From Marinobacter bohaiensis (GTDB lineage: Bacteria > Pseudomonadota > Gammaproteobacteria > Pseudomonadales > Oleiphilaceae), in assembly GCF_003258515.1 (NCBI RefSeq), contig NZ_QGEH01000004.1, positions 282,319-346,318 on the forward strand: a stretch of 64,000 nt of DNA, in the 5' to 3' direction. Positions 50,240 to 59,389 of this stretch are shown here, in pieces. The notes below the pieces were generated by a model, which saw nothing but the letters and a program-made list of their open reading frames with translations, was not told the DNA's origin and searched no databases. Both the position numbers and the translations under genes were made by a program. Numbering within the stretch: the stretch's first letter is position 1; each line of letters begins with the position of its first letter.

Positions 50240-51301
50240 CTACTCCGCCGCCATGAACTCGAACGGCGCGGCCGGCTCGAATTCCCCGGACACATCACCG
50301 GCGAACAGGTGCTGCTGGCGCGGCCCGAGATCGAGTTTGCGCACGCCGGCGGCGTTCGAGAAATCCACTTTCTTCAGGTCCACCCAGAACAGATTGGGCG
50401 AGACCACGGACTCGAAGTAATAGAGCATGTCCTTGTGGTCGGCCACCACGCGCCACCGGGTGGTGGAGAGGTTGGGCTGGTCGTCGATGCTGACGCCGTA
50501 GGGCGCGGACACGTTGCGCATGACGCTGAACACCGAGGCGGCGGCCATGCGCTGATCGTCATGCTTCTCCACCGCGTTGATCAGGAAGCTGGCGCGGGCA
50601 AAGCGGTCCTCGGGCCGGCTGCTGCCGGGCAGGAAGCTCAACCCGTCCACTTTCGACCAGTACTTGGTGATCGCCAACTGGTCGTCGAACACTGGCTCGT
50701 TGGTCATCACCTGATACTGCCGGCCGTGGTGGATGCGCATCTCACCGTCAATCCACTCGACAATGGCGCTGTCGCCCGACTTGTCCGACAGCGACAGGTG
50801 AATGTTCGCCAGACGCCCCGGCTGGCCGGGCACCTCGCCGGTGACCACGTCGATGGGGTTATCCCGCAGGTACGACACCGCCTCGCCCACCGATCCGAAC
50901 CGGTCGAGCACGAACTGGGCCCAGAGCGACAGGGACAGGCGCGGGGTCTCGCCATCGTCCTCCGGGTACTCGGAATCGGTCAGCCACAGCGCGTTGACCA
51001 TCAGGCCCGCCTCGTTGAGTCCGTCGGCCGTCGCCACCTCATAGCCGGTGACGATCACGCTGCCGTACCTGGACGTCCATTCCACCGACCGCGGCCCGGC
51101 GCGCCCTGCCCGCTCGATGCCGCGCGGCAGGATCCACAGGTTGCCTTCCCACTCCTGGCGCCAGTCCATGCTGCGGCCCGTGAGAACCCGATCGTCAGGT
51201 CCCAGATAGACGGCGCGGGTGCAGGCATAGGCCGTGGCGGCGGTGAACAGCGCTGAGACGAGACAACACAACAGGGCAAGCGAGCGTTTGGAGAGCGTCA
51301 T
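50240..51301 (-). CDS. Secreted linear amide C-N hydrolase (choloylglycine hydrolase / penicillin V acylase family)
   Basis: A 353-residue protein from the ATG at 51301. The signal peptide ends SALFTAATAYA, so signal peptidase would expose Cys27 (CTRAVYLGPDD) as the N-terminal nucleophile, as the Ntn-hydrolase fold requires. RSMDWRQEWEGNLWILPRG and VNALWLTDSEYPEDDGETP, with NIHLSLSDKSGDSAIVEWIDG, fit the family core. Family members cleave bile-salt amides, penicillin V or acyl-homoserine lactones. The last would quench quorum sensing, but the substrate cannot be read from sequence. Confidence 0.9.
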   Translation of the reverse strand: MTLSKRSLALLCCLVSALFTAATAYACTRAVYLGPDDRVLTGRSMDWRQEWEGNLWILPRGIERAGRAGPRSVEWTSRYGSVIVTGYEVATADGLNEAGLMVNALWLTDSEYPEDDGETPRLSLSLWAQFVLDRFGSVGEAVSYLRDNPIDVVTGEVPGQPGRLANIHLSLSDKSGDSAIVEWIDGEMRIHHGRQYQVMTNEPVFDDQLAITKYWSKVDGLSFLPGSSRPEDRFARASFLINAVEKHDDQRMAAASVFSVMRNVSAPYGVSIDDQPNLSTTRWRVVADHKDMLYYFESVVSPNLFWVDLKKVDFSNAAGVRKLDLGPRQQHLFAGDVSGEFEPAAPFEFMAAE

Positions 51302-51540
51302 GGTCAATCCTTTTCCATTGCGATCAGGGAGAGCGCTCAACACGTCCGGCGTGTCCTTAGCCGGTGGGGCCCGAACGCTGTTGAGCGGCTGCCTTCAAGC
51401 GTAGACCGGATGTCGGGCGCTGGCCCACCATGACATGACGTCCGCCAACAATGAGTTCGCCAATGCGTCGTAAGCATTTATCTTGACGCAAAGATATATT
51501 GCCGGGTAGCCTGCGTCTTCCAGAGGTAAGGAGACCGCCC

Positions 51541-52749
51541 ATGCCAGCCCTTCAAGATCCGCCCGTTCGCCACAGCCGTCTGTTGATCTGGCTGGCCATT
51601 TTCCTGATCGGCCTGAACCTGCGCCCGATCATGGCGGCGATCGGGCCGGTCCTCGATACGCTCAAGCTCAACGTGGGGCTGACCGACGTCGGCGCCGGAT
51701 TTCTGACCACACTGCCGGTGTTTGCGATGGGCCTGGTGGCCCTGTTCGGCGGCGTCCTGCAACGCTGGATAAGCCCCTGGAAAGGCGTGGGTCTGGCGGT
51801 GCTGGTGATCGCCCTGGCCAGCCTGATTCGCGGGTTTGGGCACAGTAACGAATGGCTCATCCTGACGGCCGCCGTGGGCGGCGTCGGCATTGCCGTGGTG
51901 CAGGCGCTGATGCCCGCGTACATCAAGAACCGGCTGGGCGAGCGCGCCGGCCAGGGCATGGCGCTGTTCACCACCGGTATCATGGCCGGATCGGCCGTCG
52001 CCGCCGGCACCGCCGCTCCGTTCGCCGAGTGGCTGGGGTGGCCGTTTGCCCTGTCGGTGTGGAGCGCGCTGGGGCTCATCGCCGCCGTAGTCTGGCGCCG
52101 CTCCACGCGCCACCTTGCCCCCTCTCCCGCGCCGCAGCGGTTTGCCCTGCCCGTACGCTCGCGCCGCGCCTGGTTCCTGCTGTTGTTTTTCGGCATCGGC
52201 ACCTCGGCCTACACCCTGGTGTTGGCCTGGCTGCCGCCGTTCTACACGCAACTGGGTCACAGCCCCGCTTTCAGTGGCCTGCTGCTGGGCGTGCTGACGC
52301 TCATCGAAGTCGGCGCCGGCCTGTCGCTGTCCGTGGTCCTGCCGCGCTTTCCGGATCGCCGCCAGTTGCTGTTCACCGTACTCGCGCTCGGCGTCGCCGG
52401 ATTCCTGGCCCTGATCGTCGCACCCAACGCGCTGGTCTGGCCGGCGATCGTGGCGCTGGGGCTGTCGATCGGCACGATGTTCCCGCTGGCGCTGATCGTC
52501 ACTATGGAGCATCTCGACGACGAACGCGCAGCCGGCGCGCTGATGGGCTTCGTGCAGGGCGGCGGCTACATTCTGGCAAGCCTGATGCCGCTGGTGGCGG
52601 GCATGATCCGCCAGGAGACAGCGGACCTGACCAATGCCTGGCTGATCATGCTGGTGGGCACCGGCGTCCAGATGGCCATGGTGCCGTTTATCCTGCCGGG
52701 GGACCGGCTGGTGCCGGGAAGCTGGCGCCTGGCGCGAGCCGGGGCCTGA
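51541..52749 (+). CDS. MFS transporter of the CynX/NimT group
   Basis: A 402-residue protein from the ATG at 51541 (AAGGAGA upstream). It has about twelve membrane segments. IFLIGLNLRPIMAAIGPVLDTL is the typical N-terminal CynX/NimT motif (NLRP near a helix), and LGLSIGTMFPLALIVTMEHL with AGALMGFVQGGGYILASLMPL marks the C-terminal half. E. coli members transport cyanate or export 2-nitroimidazole. There is no operon partner; the neighbours are an amidase and a chemoreceptor on the opposite strand. Confidence 0.9.
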   Translation: MPALQDPPVRHSRLLIWLAIFLIGLNLRPIMAAIGPVLDTLKLNVGLTDVGAGFLTTLPVFAMGLVALFGGVLQRWISPWKGVGLAVLVIALASLIRGFGHSNEWLILTAAVGGVGIAVVQALMPAYIKNRLGERAGQGMALFTTGIMAGSAVAAGTAAPFAEWLGWPFALSVWSALGLIAAVVWRRSTRHLAPSPAPQRFALPVRSRRAWFLLLFFGIGTSAYTLVLAWLPPFYTQLGHSPAFSGLLLGVLTLIEVGAGLSLSVVLPRFPDRRQLLFTVLALGVAGFLALIVAPNALVWPAIVALGLSIGTMFPLALIVTMEHLDDERAAGALMGFVQGGGYILASLMPLVAGMIRQETADLTNAWLIMLVGTGVQMAMVPFILPGDRLVPGSWRLARAGA

Positions 52750-52821
52750 CGCGAATGCGACGCCCACTTCACGCCCGCCGCACCGGCGCGAAGTGGGTCA
52801 ATCGGGTTTAGGCGGGGTCGT

Positions 52822-54516
52822 TCAGACCTTGTAGCGGCTCACCTGCTCCGACATTTCCGCCGCCAACGCCTTCAGCCGCTGGGTGGTCTCGCCGGCGCGG
52901 CGGGTGCCCTGGGCGGTCTGTTCGGTGATCGTCACGATCTGGTGGACGTTCTGGTTGATGGTTTCCGACACGCTGGTCTGCTCTTCCGCCGCGCTGGCGA
53001 TCTGCGTGTTCATGTCGGTGATGGTGCGCACCGCCGTACCGATCTTCTGCAGCGCCTCGCTCACCTGGCGGGTCTCCGCCACCGTCGCTTCGCTGCGTTC
53101 GCTGATGGAGCCGATCAGTTCCACCGCGTTTCCGGCGCCGGACTGGAGACGCTCAATGGTGCCCTGGATCTGCTGGGTGCTCTCCTGGGTGCGGCTGGCC
53201 AGCGTCCGCACTTCGTCCGCCACCACCGCAAAGCCGCGCCCGGCCTCACCGGCCCGGGCCGCCTCGATGGCCGCGTTCAACGCCAGCAGGTTGGTCTGGT
53301 CGGCGATCTCGCGGATCACTTCCAGCACCGTGTCGATGCTACGGGAATCCTCACCCAGCTTCTCGATCACCTGCACGCCCTGCTGCACCTGTTCGGACAG
53401 ACCGCTGATCACGCCGGTGGCCTGATGCACCAGACCCTGCGCATCGCTGACTTCGGCGTGGGCATGATCCGCCGCGGTGGAGGCCTCGCTGGCGTTGCCG
53501 GCCACTTCCTGGGCGGCGGCGGTCATCTCGTTCATCGCCGTGGCGACCTGGTCGCTCTCCGAAGTCTGGCGCTCAACCCCCTGCTCCGCTTCGCTCATCA
53601 CCTCGTTGAGTTCGTGGGTGGCGTCGTTCAGCGTGCGCGTGGAGGACAGCACCCGCTCCACCAGTTCGTGCACCTGATCGGCGAAACTGTTGAACGCCAC
53701 AGCCAGTTGCCCCAGTTCGTGGTTGCCGTCCACCTCCAGCCGGCGGGTCAGGTCGCCGTCGCCGCTGGCGATGCCGTTCATGGCGGTCACCGCGTTCTTG
53801 AGCGGCTTGATGATGCTACGCACCACCACCAGCGCGAGCAGCACGATGATCACCAGCGCCACCACGGACGTGGTCACCGACCCGATCACCGCGTCGGCCA
53901 GGGACTCGTCCACGTCACTGGCCAGGGCCGCCTTCTGCTTCTCCAGGCCGTCGATCCAGAAGCCGGTGCCGATCAGCACATTCCACTCGGGCAGCATCTC
54001 CGCGTAGGCCAGCTTGGGTTCGGGGTCACCCGTCCCGGTGTTTTCCCACTCGTAGGACACGAAATCGCCGCCGGACCGGGCCGCCTTGACCAGCTCGCGC
54101 ACCAGGTACTTGCCGTTGGGATCCTGGAAATCCCACAGGCTCTTGCCTTCCAGCGACGGATTCGCGCCGTGGGCCACGGTCATGCCGTCGGTATCGAACA
54201 CAAAGAAATAGCCCATGCTGCCGGCGTCATCGAAACGCAGCTGACGCAGGATCGCCATGGCTTTCTCGCGCACCTCGGGGTCGTCCGCCGAACCGGGCTG
54301 ATCATAAAGGTGGGCGATGGAGGACCGCGCCAGTTGCAGGTAGTTCTGCAACTCCTGGCGCTTGGTCGCCATCATGGCATCGGAAAAGCCGGAGACGGCC
54401 TCGTCGCCAATGCCCTGCGCCTGCTTGAGGTTGTAGGTGCTGAGCAGTGCGGTGAGCACAATCACCGGCACCAGGGCCAGCAAAAGAACGCGCGTCTGGA
54501 TGGTCAGGTTCTTCAT
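52822..54516 (-). CDS. Methyl-accepting chemotaxis protein with periplasmic Cache domain
   Basis: A 564-residue inner-membrane receptor. Membrane helices are at residues about 8-28 and 205-228. The periplasmic part has the single-Cache (sCache_2) pattern [27 protein letters not shown] and [20 protein letters not shown] follows ([28 protein letters not shown]), then the signalling domain with [23 protein letters not shown]. Cache domains of this type bind small carboxylates such as lactate or acetate. No CheR-docking pentapeptide is seen at the C-terminus, which ends EQVSRYKV. Confidence 0.95.
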   Translation of the reverse strand: MKNLTIQTRVLLLALVPVIVLTALLSTYNLKQAQGIGDEAVSGFSDAMMATKRQELQNYLQLARSSIAHLYDQPGSADDPEVREKAMAILRQLRFDDAGSMGYFFVFDTDGMTVAHGANPSLEGKSLWDFQDPNGKYLVRELVKAARSGGDFVSYEWENTGTGDPEPKLAYAEMLPEWNVLIGTGFWIDGLEKQKAALASDVDESLADAVIGSVTTSVVALVIIVLLALVVVRSIIKPLKNAVTAMNGIASGDGDLTRRLEVDGNHELGQLAVAFNSFADQVHELVERVLSSTRTLNDATHELNEVMSEAEQGVERQTSESDQVATAMNEMTAAAQEVAGNASEASTAADHAHAEVSDAQGLVHQATGVISGLSEQVQQGVQVIEKLGEDSRSIDTVLEVIREIADQTNLLALNAAIEAARAGEAGRGFAVVADEVRTLASRTQESTQQIQGTIERLQSGAGNAVELIGSISERSEATVAETRQVSEALQKIGTAVRTITDMNTQIASAAEEQTSVSETINQNVHQIVTITEQTAQGTRRAGETTQRLKALAAEMSEQVSRYKV

Positions 54517-54863
54517 GGCAATCCTGTTTTGGGTCGCTCGTACAGCCGGGTTCGTCCTTAACGAGGCCTGGAACAGAGTGGATGTTGCGACGGGCTATCC
54601 TGCCTGCCCATACGGAGGGTAACGGCCGCGTTGGGGAAGGCTGTAGGGGGGAATTGTTTGGGTTTTGTTTCCGGAACCATCGACATCAGTCGTGCCACCG
54701 GAGGGTGGTCAGGTTCACCAGAGGCACAAGAGTACAAAGCCAGTCCTGGCGTGGCCTGCCCCACCCCGACCCCGTCTTTCGGCGAAACCGGACTTGACCC
54801 GGCGCAAGGTTCACGGAGACACTTTCAGCTAACACGTGTACGCTGAAATTCATTCACAGTCCG
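54517..54863. other. Non-coding interval upstream of the chemoreceptor and AraC genes
   Basis: No credible gene. Both flanking promoters must lie here. Short open frames on either strand lack ribosome-binding sites and overlap one another. Confidence 0.4.
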
Positions 54864-54883
54864 TTGAGCACTTTTGAGCACTT
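54864..54883 (+). repeat. Tandem 10-bp direct repeat TTGAGCACTT
   Basis: Two adjacent copies lie 21 nt before the AraC-like start and read in the same phase, one helical turn apart. This could be an operator of the AraC-like gene itself. Confidence 0.45.
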
Positions 54884-54904
54884 GCCCCAGGGGGACGGAA
54901 CGTC

Positions 54905-55414
54905 ATGAAGACCGACGCCTTTGCCAATCTGGTTGCCGCGATGATCGCCTATCTCCAGTCCGCGGGTATCAGCAGCAGCCTTTTGGCACGCTACACCGAC
55001 ACAACACCGGAACAGCTGGACAATCCGGCGAGGGCGCTGTCGCCCTCACAGCTACAAAGGCTCTGGCAACTGGTCCAATCGCGCGGGCTGCCGTCGCTGA
55101 CCTTCAGCATCAAGGTCCGCCCGCTGATTGCCGAGGCGCTGGCACAGGGACCGGTGCGGGCCGAAACCATCGCGTCACGGCTATACATGAGCCGGCACAC
55201 GCTCTACAAGAAGCTCCGGCTGGAAAACCTGACCTTTGGCCGCCTGCTCGACGATGTGCGGCGCGAACAGGCGATCACCCTGCTGAAGGATGCGGATCGC
55301 CCGCTGGTTGACGTGGCGGAACGGCTGGGCTTCTCTGAACCCAGCGCATTCTGCCGCGCGTTCAAGCGCTGGATGGGCCTGTCGCCGGGCGCCTTCAGGC
55401 AGACCATCGCCTGA
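54905..55414 (+). CDS. Short AraC-type regulator
   Basis: A 169-residue protein. The C-terminal ~95 residues carry a complete double helix-turn-helix ([51 protein letters not shown]). The N-terminal ~70 residues are too short for a normal AraC ligand domain (full-length members are about 300-340). It may be a truncated relative or depend on a partner. Its 3' end overlaps the convergent fabB by 20 bp. Confidence 0.8.
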   Translation: MKTDAFANLVAAMIAYLQSAGISSSLLARYTDTTPEQLDNPARALSPSQLQRLWQLVQSRGLPSLTFSIKVRPLIAEALAQGPVRAETIASRLYMSRHTLYKKLRLENLTFGRLLDDVRREQAITLLKDADRPLVDVAERLGFSEPSAFCRAFKRWMGLSPGAFRQTIA

Positions 55415-56612
55415 ACACCAGGGACGCGTTGGTACCGCCGAACCCAAAGCTGTTGCTCATCACCAGCGGCAACTCCCGGTCTGAGACAGCTTCCCGCACC
55501 AGCGGATAGCCCTCCGCCCGTGGGTCCAGGGCTTCTATGTTGGCCGACGGTGTCACGAAACCCTGTTGCTGCATCAGCAGGCTGTAAATGGCCTCGTGTA
55601 CGCCGGCAGCGCCCAGTGCATGGCCGCTGAGGGGCTTGGTGGCCCCCAGCATGGGCATTTCCTCACCGAAGACCTCGCGAATAGCTTCCAGCTCCGTAAT
55701 GTCGCCGGCCGGCGTGCTGGTACCGTGGGTGTTGATGTAGGCCACCGACTCATCGATACCGGCCAGGGCCTGCCGCATGCAGCGGACGGCGCCCTTCCCC
55801 GACGGCGCGACCATATCGGCGCCATCCGAGGTCGCCCCGAACCCGACGACTTCGCCCAGTATCGTCGCCCCGCGCGCCTCGGCGTGCTCCAGCGCCTCCA
55901 GCACCAGCACGCCGCCACCGCCGGAAATCACGAAACCGTCGCGCTCGGCGTCGTAGGTGCGGGATGCCCGCCCGGGCGTGTCGTTGTAGCGTGTCGAGAG
56001 CGCGCCCATGGCGTCGAACAGCAGGCTCAGGCTCCAGTGGATGTCCTCGCCACCGCCGGCGAACATCACATCCTGACGCCCCATGGCGATCAGGTCCCGC
56101 GCGTGGCCGATGCAGTGCGCACTGGTGGCACAGGCGGACGTGATGCCGTAGTTCACCCCGGTAATCCCGAACGCCGTCGCCAACGAGGCGTTGATCGAAC
56201 TCCCCATGGTACGCGGCACGCGATAGGGGCCGACCCGACGCAGACCACGATCACGGTGCGTGTCGATGGCCGACATCAGCTCCACGGTGGAGGCGCCGCC
56301 GGTGCCCATGACCACACCGGTCTTTTCGTCCTGGATAGCGGCGGGCGACAGTTGTGCCTGCTCGATGGCTTCCGCCATGGCGAGGTAGGCGTAACCCGCG
56401 GCCGGGCACATGAAGCGCAGGTGGCGACGGTCGATCTCCTCGGCCAGATCCAGGTCGATCTGCCCGCACACCTGACTGCGCAGCCCGGCATCGCGCGCCT
56501 GCTCACTGAAGCCAATACCCGGCGTGACGCTTTTCAGGGAATCCAGAACCTGTTCCCGATTGCGCCCCAGGCTCGACACAATGCCCATTCCTGTCACGAC
56601 AACCCGTCTCAT
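55395..56612 (-). CDS. fabB: 3-oxoacyl-ACP synthase I
   Basis: A 405-residue enzyme, close to the 406 of E. coli FabB. The active-site Cys161 is in [14 protein letters not shown]; the two catalytic histidines are in [13 protein letters not shown] and [13 protein letters not shown]. It elongates fatty acyl chains and is specifically required, with FabA, for unsaturated fatty acid synthesis. It follows fabA by 9 nt, a classical fabAB operon. It runs toward the AraC-like gene, overlapping it by 20 bp. Confidence 0.96.
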   Translation of the reverse strand: MRRVVVTGMGIVSSLGRNREQVLDSLKSVTPGIGFSEQARDAGLRSQVCGQIDLDLAEEIDRRHLRFMCPAAGYAYLAMAEAIEQAQLSPAAIQDEKTGVVMGTGGASTVELMSAIDTHRDRGLRRVGPYRVPRTMGSSINASLATAFGITGVNYGITSACATSAHCIGHARDLIAMGRQDVMFAGGGEDIHWSLSLLFDAMGALSTRYNDTPGRASRTYDAERDGFVISGGGGVLVLEALEHAEARGATILGEVVGFGATSDGADMVAPSGKGAVRCMRQALAGIDESVAYINTHGTSTPAGDITELEAIREVFGEEMPMLGATKPLSGHALGAAGVHEAIYSLLMQQQGFVTPSANIEALDPRAEGYPLVREAVSDRELPLVMSNSFGFGGTNASLVFRRWSA

Positions 56613-56621
56613 GTCGGCCTC

Positions 56622-57134
56622 CTAGAATGCATCGGTGTTGGTGAACAGCCCGACCCGCAGGTCCCGGGCGGTGTAGATCTCCCGGCCATCCACGGACAGA
56701 CTGCCGTCGGCGATGGCCATGGTCAGCTTGCGGCGGATGACGCGTTTGATATCCAGCCGGTAGGTCACCCGCTCGTTGTGGGGCAGCACCTGGCCGAAGA
56801 AACGGATCTCGCCGGCCCCCAACGCGCGGCCCTTGCCTTCGCCGCCGCTCCAGCCCAGGAAGAAACCGATCAACTGCCACAGGGCGTCCAGCCCCAGGCA
56901 CCCGGGCATCACCGGGTCGTCGACAAAGTGGCAGCGGAAAAACCAGAGATCGGGCCGGATATCCAGCTCCGCCTCCAGACTGCCCTGCCCGTAAGCACCA
57001 TCGTTGGCATCGATGTGCGTGATGCGATCAAGCATCAGCATCTGGTCAATCGGCAGACGCACCTTGCCGGGAAACAAACGGCCCTGACCGCAGGCCTCCA
57101 GGGCCTGACGATCAAATTGCTTGGCTTCGATCAT
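56622..57134 (-). CDS. fabA: 3-hydroxydecanoyl-ACP dehydratase/isomerase
   Basis: A 170-residue enzyme from the ATG at 57134 (GGAGGTG upstream). [24 protein letters not shown] carries catalytic His69 and Asp83. It dehydrates 3-hydroxydecanoyl-ACP and isomerises the trans-2 product to cis-3-decenoyl-ACP, the branch point to unsaturated fatty acids. It is the first gene of the fabA-fabB operon. I saw no clear FabR- or DesT-type palindrome in the upstream interval. Confidence 0.96.
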   Translation of the reverse strand: MIEAKQFDRQALEACGQGRLFPGKVRLPIDQMLMLDRITHIDANDGAYGQGSLEAELDIRPDLWFFRCHFVDDPVMPGCLGLDALWQLIGFFLGWSGGEGKGRALGAGEIRFFGQVLPHNERVTYRLDIKRVIRRKLTMAIADGSLSVDGREIYTARDLRVGLFTNTDAF

Positions 57135-57609
57135 GGAACACCTCCGCTTTGCGCCGACACCGGACCGGCGCACCATTGAATGAGGTCTTCCACACTAGCC
57201 AATGCCCAGCTCAAACCCGTTGACCCGTCGTTGACGATCCTTGACCGAAAGGGGGCTAAAAGGTGGTTAGTTTTTGGCTATTGGAGGCGTTGTTGGGTTG
57301 GGTGTTGGCTTGTGGTGACGGTCTGAGTGTTGGAGCGAACGCTTTATCCTGCGAAGGATGAATCCTGAAAGATGGTCCGGGATTCGTTGGCGACTACCGT
57401 TTTATAGAATCCGGCTATTCAGGAAGAACTGGGATTTTTCCGGTTTTCTTCCATACTACTTAAATAGTCGAACGAACCCGCCGCAGTATAGAAGCCAGGC
57501 TGAGCTGAGCAGCCTACTGGAAAGGCCTTAAAGACTGCAGTTCGCCCTCCAAGTCGCTCGGAAAAACGCCTGAACGAACGCTGATCCGGACATGGGGAGG
57601 AGGCTCACC
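57135..57609. other. Non-coding interval between fabA and an outer-membrane protein gene
   Basis: No supported gene. The TG-rich tract at 57265-57330 has no open frame. Promoters for fabA (minus) and the OMP gene (plus) should lie here, but I could not assign them. Confidence 0.4.
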
Positions 57610-58476
57610 ATGAGATCACAACGGCGGATTTACGCTGGGGTGGTGGGATTGAAGGCTTCTCTTTATGCCCTCCTGTTTCTGCTCTGTTCCATGAGCCCGG
57701 CCAGCGTCCAAGCCCTCGGCGATGACACCTTCACCCTCAGCATCGGGGGCTCGATATCCCGGTTCGATTCGGACATCACCGTCAACGGTGAAACCCGGGA
57801 CAACAACGCCAGTATCGATATCGAGAACGATCTCGGTCAGGAAGACGACGTCGACTTTGTCTCTGTCAGGGCGTTGTGGCGATTCGCCGAACGGCATCGC
57901 CTGAGCGTGGAATACAGTCCATTTTCCCGGGAAAGCAGCACCATCCTGGATCGCGATTTCGAGTTCGAGGATACCGTCATCAATACCGGCGCCGACGTGA
58001 CGACGGATAGCCGTTTCTACATCTACGACGTCAACTACATCTACAGCCTGTATAAATCACAGAGCATGGAGGTCGGGGTTTCCGCGGGCGTCTATTGGGT
58101 GGATTTGGACTTCGATGTACAAGCCAGCGGCGTCATTAGCGACTCGGACGGGAACGCCGAATTCCAGAATAACTACAGGGATAGCGTCAGTAGCGACATG
58201 CCATTGCCCCTATTCGGCCTTTATTTCGATTATGAGTTCGCTCCCGGATGGCAGCTCCGCGCAGCCGGTCGGTATTTTGAAGCGGATATCGACGACTACG
58301 ATGGCCGCATTACCAGCATGCTCGTCGGTGTCGAATACAACGTCTGGAAGCCTCTGTCCATCGGCGTTTCCGCAACGCATTTCGACCTGGATGTGGGCGC
58401 CGACAAGGACCGCTTCCGGGGTGAATTCGGCTGGCGCTACTCAGGAGGGCAGCTTTACTTGAAGGCTCAGTTTTGA
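57610..58476 (+). CDS. Outer-membrane beta-barrel protein
   Basis: A 288-residue protein from the ATG at 57610 (GGGAGGAGG upstream). The signal peptide is ASLYALLFLLCSMSPASVQA. FTLSIGGSISRFDSDITV, GLYFDYEFAPGWQLRAAGRYFEADI and MLVGVEYNVWKPLSIGVSATHFDLDV form amphipathic beta-strands. The C-terminus is Phe (GGQLYLKAQF), as outer-membrane barrels require. It resembles small porin-like proteins of unknown cargo. It is the last backbone gene before the right-hand accessory region. Confidence 0.8.
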   Translation: MRSQRRIYAGVVGLKASLYALLFLLCSMSPASVQALGDDTFTLSIGGSISRFDSDITVNGETRDNNASIDIENDLGQEDDVDFVSVRALWRFAERHRLSVEYSPFSRESSTILDRDFEFEDTVINTGADVTTDSRFYIYDVNYIYSLYKSQSMEVGVSAGVYWVDLDFDVQASGVISDSDGNAEFQNNYRDSVSSDMPLPLFGLYFDYEFAPGWQLRAAGRYFEADIDDYDGRITSMLVGVEYNVWKPLSIGVSATHFDLDVGADKDRFRGEFGWRYSGGQLYLKAQF

Positions 58477-58562
58477 GGGCCTCGGAGCTGGCGCTACCCC
58501 AGTGGGTGTAACTGGGGCTCGTTCAGGATACCTTGTCTCCTGTTCCTGTTTTTCTCTCAACA

Positions 58563-58943
58563 TTAAACCAGAGAGCCAATCACCAGAAAGAGAACAGTAG
58601 ACGCCAAAAACAGCGCCATAGGAATCGTTGCCCATCTCTTTAAAGCAACGGGCACATCCCCGTTTTCATCACCGAGTCGGGCGGATATGGTATTTCCGTA
58701 TCGCGGGATTCGCCGATAAACGAAGAAGCCAAACACGTTGATCAGTCTGAGCCAGCGACCGATGGGGCCGCTTCCCCAAAACCGCCGGACATTGTCCAAG
58801 TGCTTGCCTTCAGTCGCGATCTGCTCCTCTAACTCCCTCACTTTGGGAAAAACAACAATTTGCAGAAACAGAAGTAGAACCAGGGAAAAAACCAAACAAC
58901 CTACTGCAAAAAGGATCAGCAACCGATAGATGTCCTCATTCAC
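58563..58943 (-). CDS. Small membrane protein, paralogue of 58997-59389; possible immunity protein
   Basis: A 126-residue protein with an N-terminal membrane segment (LLILFAVGCLVFSLVLLLFL) and a C-terminal one (MALFLASTVLFLVIGSL). The middle VRRFWGSGPIGRWLRLINVF and ISARLGDENGDVPVALKRWATIPM aligns almost residue for residue with the neighbour. Tandem paralogous membrane proteins directly downstream of a large glycine-zipper protein are the arrangement expected for duplicated immunity genes. The role is inferred. Confidence 0.7.
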   Translation of the reverse strand: MNEDIYRLLILFAVGCLVFSLVLLLFLQIVVFPKVRELEEQIATEGKHLDNVRRFWGSGPIGRWLRLINVFGFFVYRRIPRYGNTISARLGDENGDVPVALKRWATIPMALFLASTVLFLVIGSLV

Positions 58944-58996
58944 CGTTTACTGCCACGAAAATCATTTCATTCACACCCCGCCCCGTTAGGAGCTTG

Positions 58997-59389
58997 TTAT
59001 CGATAGGCGCCGATCTTCCAGCCGCAGATGACAACTATGATGGCCAACGTGTAGATAAGGCTCATGGGAACGATTGCCCACAGCCTTAGACTCAAAGGCA
59101 CAGACTGAGCCTCATCTCCCAGCCGAGCAGCCATTCTTGTGCCCAATCCCGGAATCGCCTGCAATGCAAAAAAGCTGAACACGTGAAGAAGCCTCATCCA
59201 ACGTCCTATGGGTCCTGCTCCCCAGAGCCGTCTCACGTGATCCAGATACTTTCCTTCGGTGGCGATATAACCTTCTATATTTTTTATTTTCTTGAAGCCT
59301 GCAGTGATCATAAAACAGATCAACAAAAGACCCGTGAGCAACGAGCCTGCCCCGACAAAAGCCAGCATCGTTGCCATGTTATTACTCAT
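58997..59389 (-). CDS. Small membrane protein, candidate immunity protein of the upstream effector
   Basis: A 130-residue protein with N-terminal (MLAFVGAGSLLTGLLLICFMI) and C-terminal (MSLIYTLAIIVVICGW) membrane segments and the shared middle VRRLWGAGPIGRWMRLLHVF, AARLGDEAQSVPLSLRLWAIV. Its ATG overlaps the stop of the 512-residue protein by 8 nt, so the two are translationally coupled, as effector-immunity pairs often are. It is distinct from the second paralogue at 58563. Confidence 0.7.
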   Translation of the reverse strand: MSNNMATMLAFVGAGSLLTGLLLICFMITAGFKKIKNIEGYIATEGKYLDHVRRLWGAGPIGRWMRLLHVFSFFALQAIPGLGTRMAARLGDEAQSVPLSLRLWAIVPMSLIYTLAIIVVICGWKIGAYR

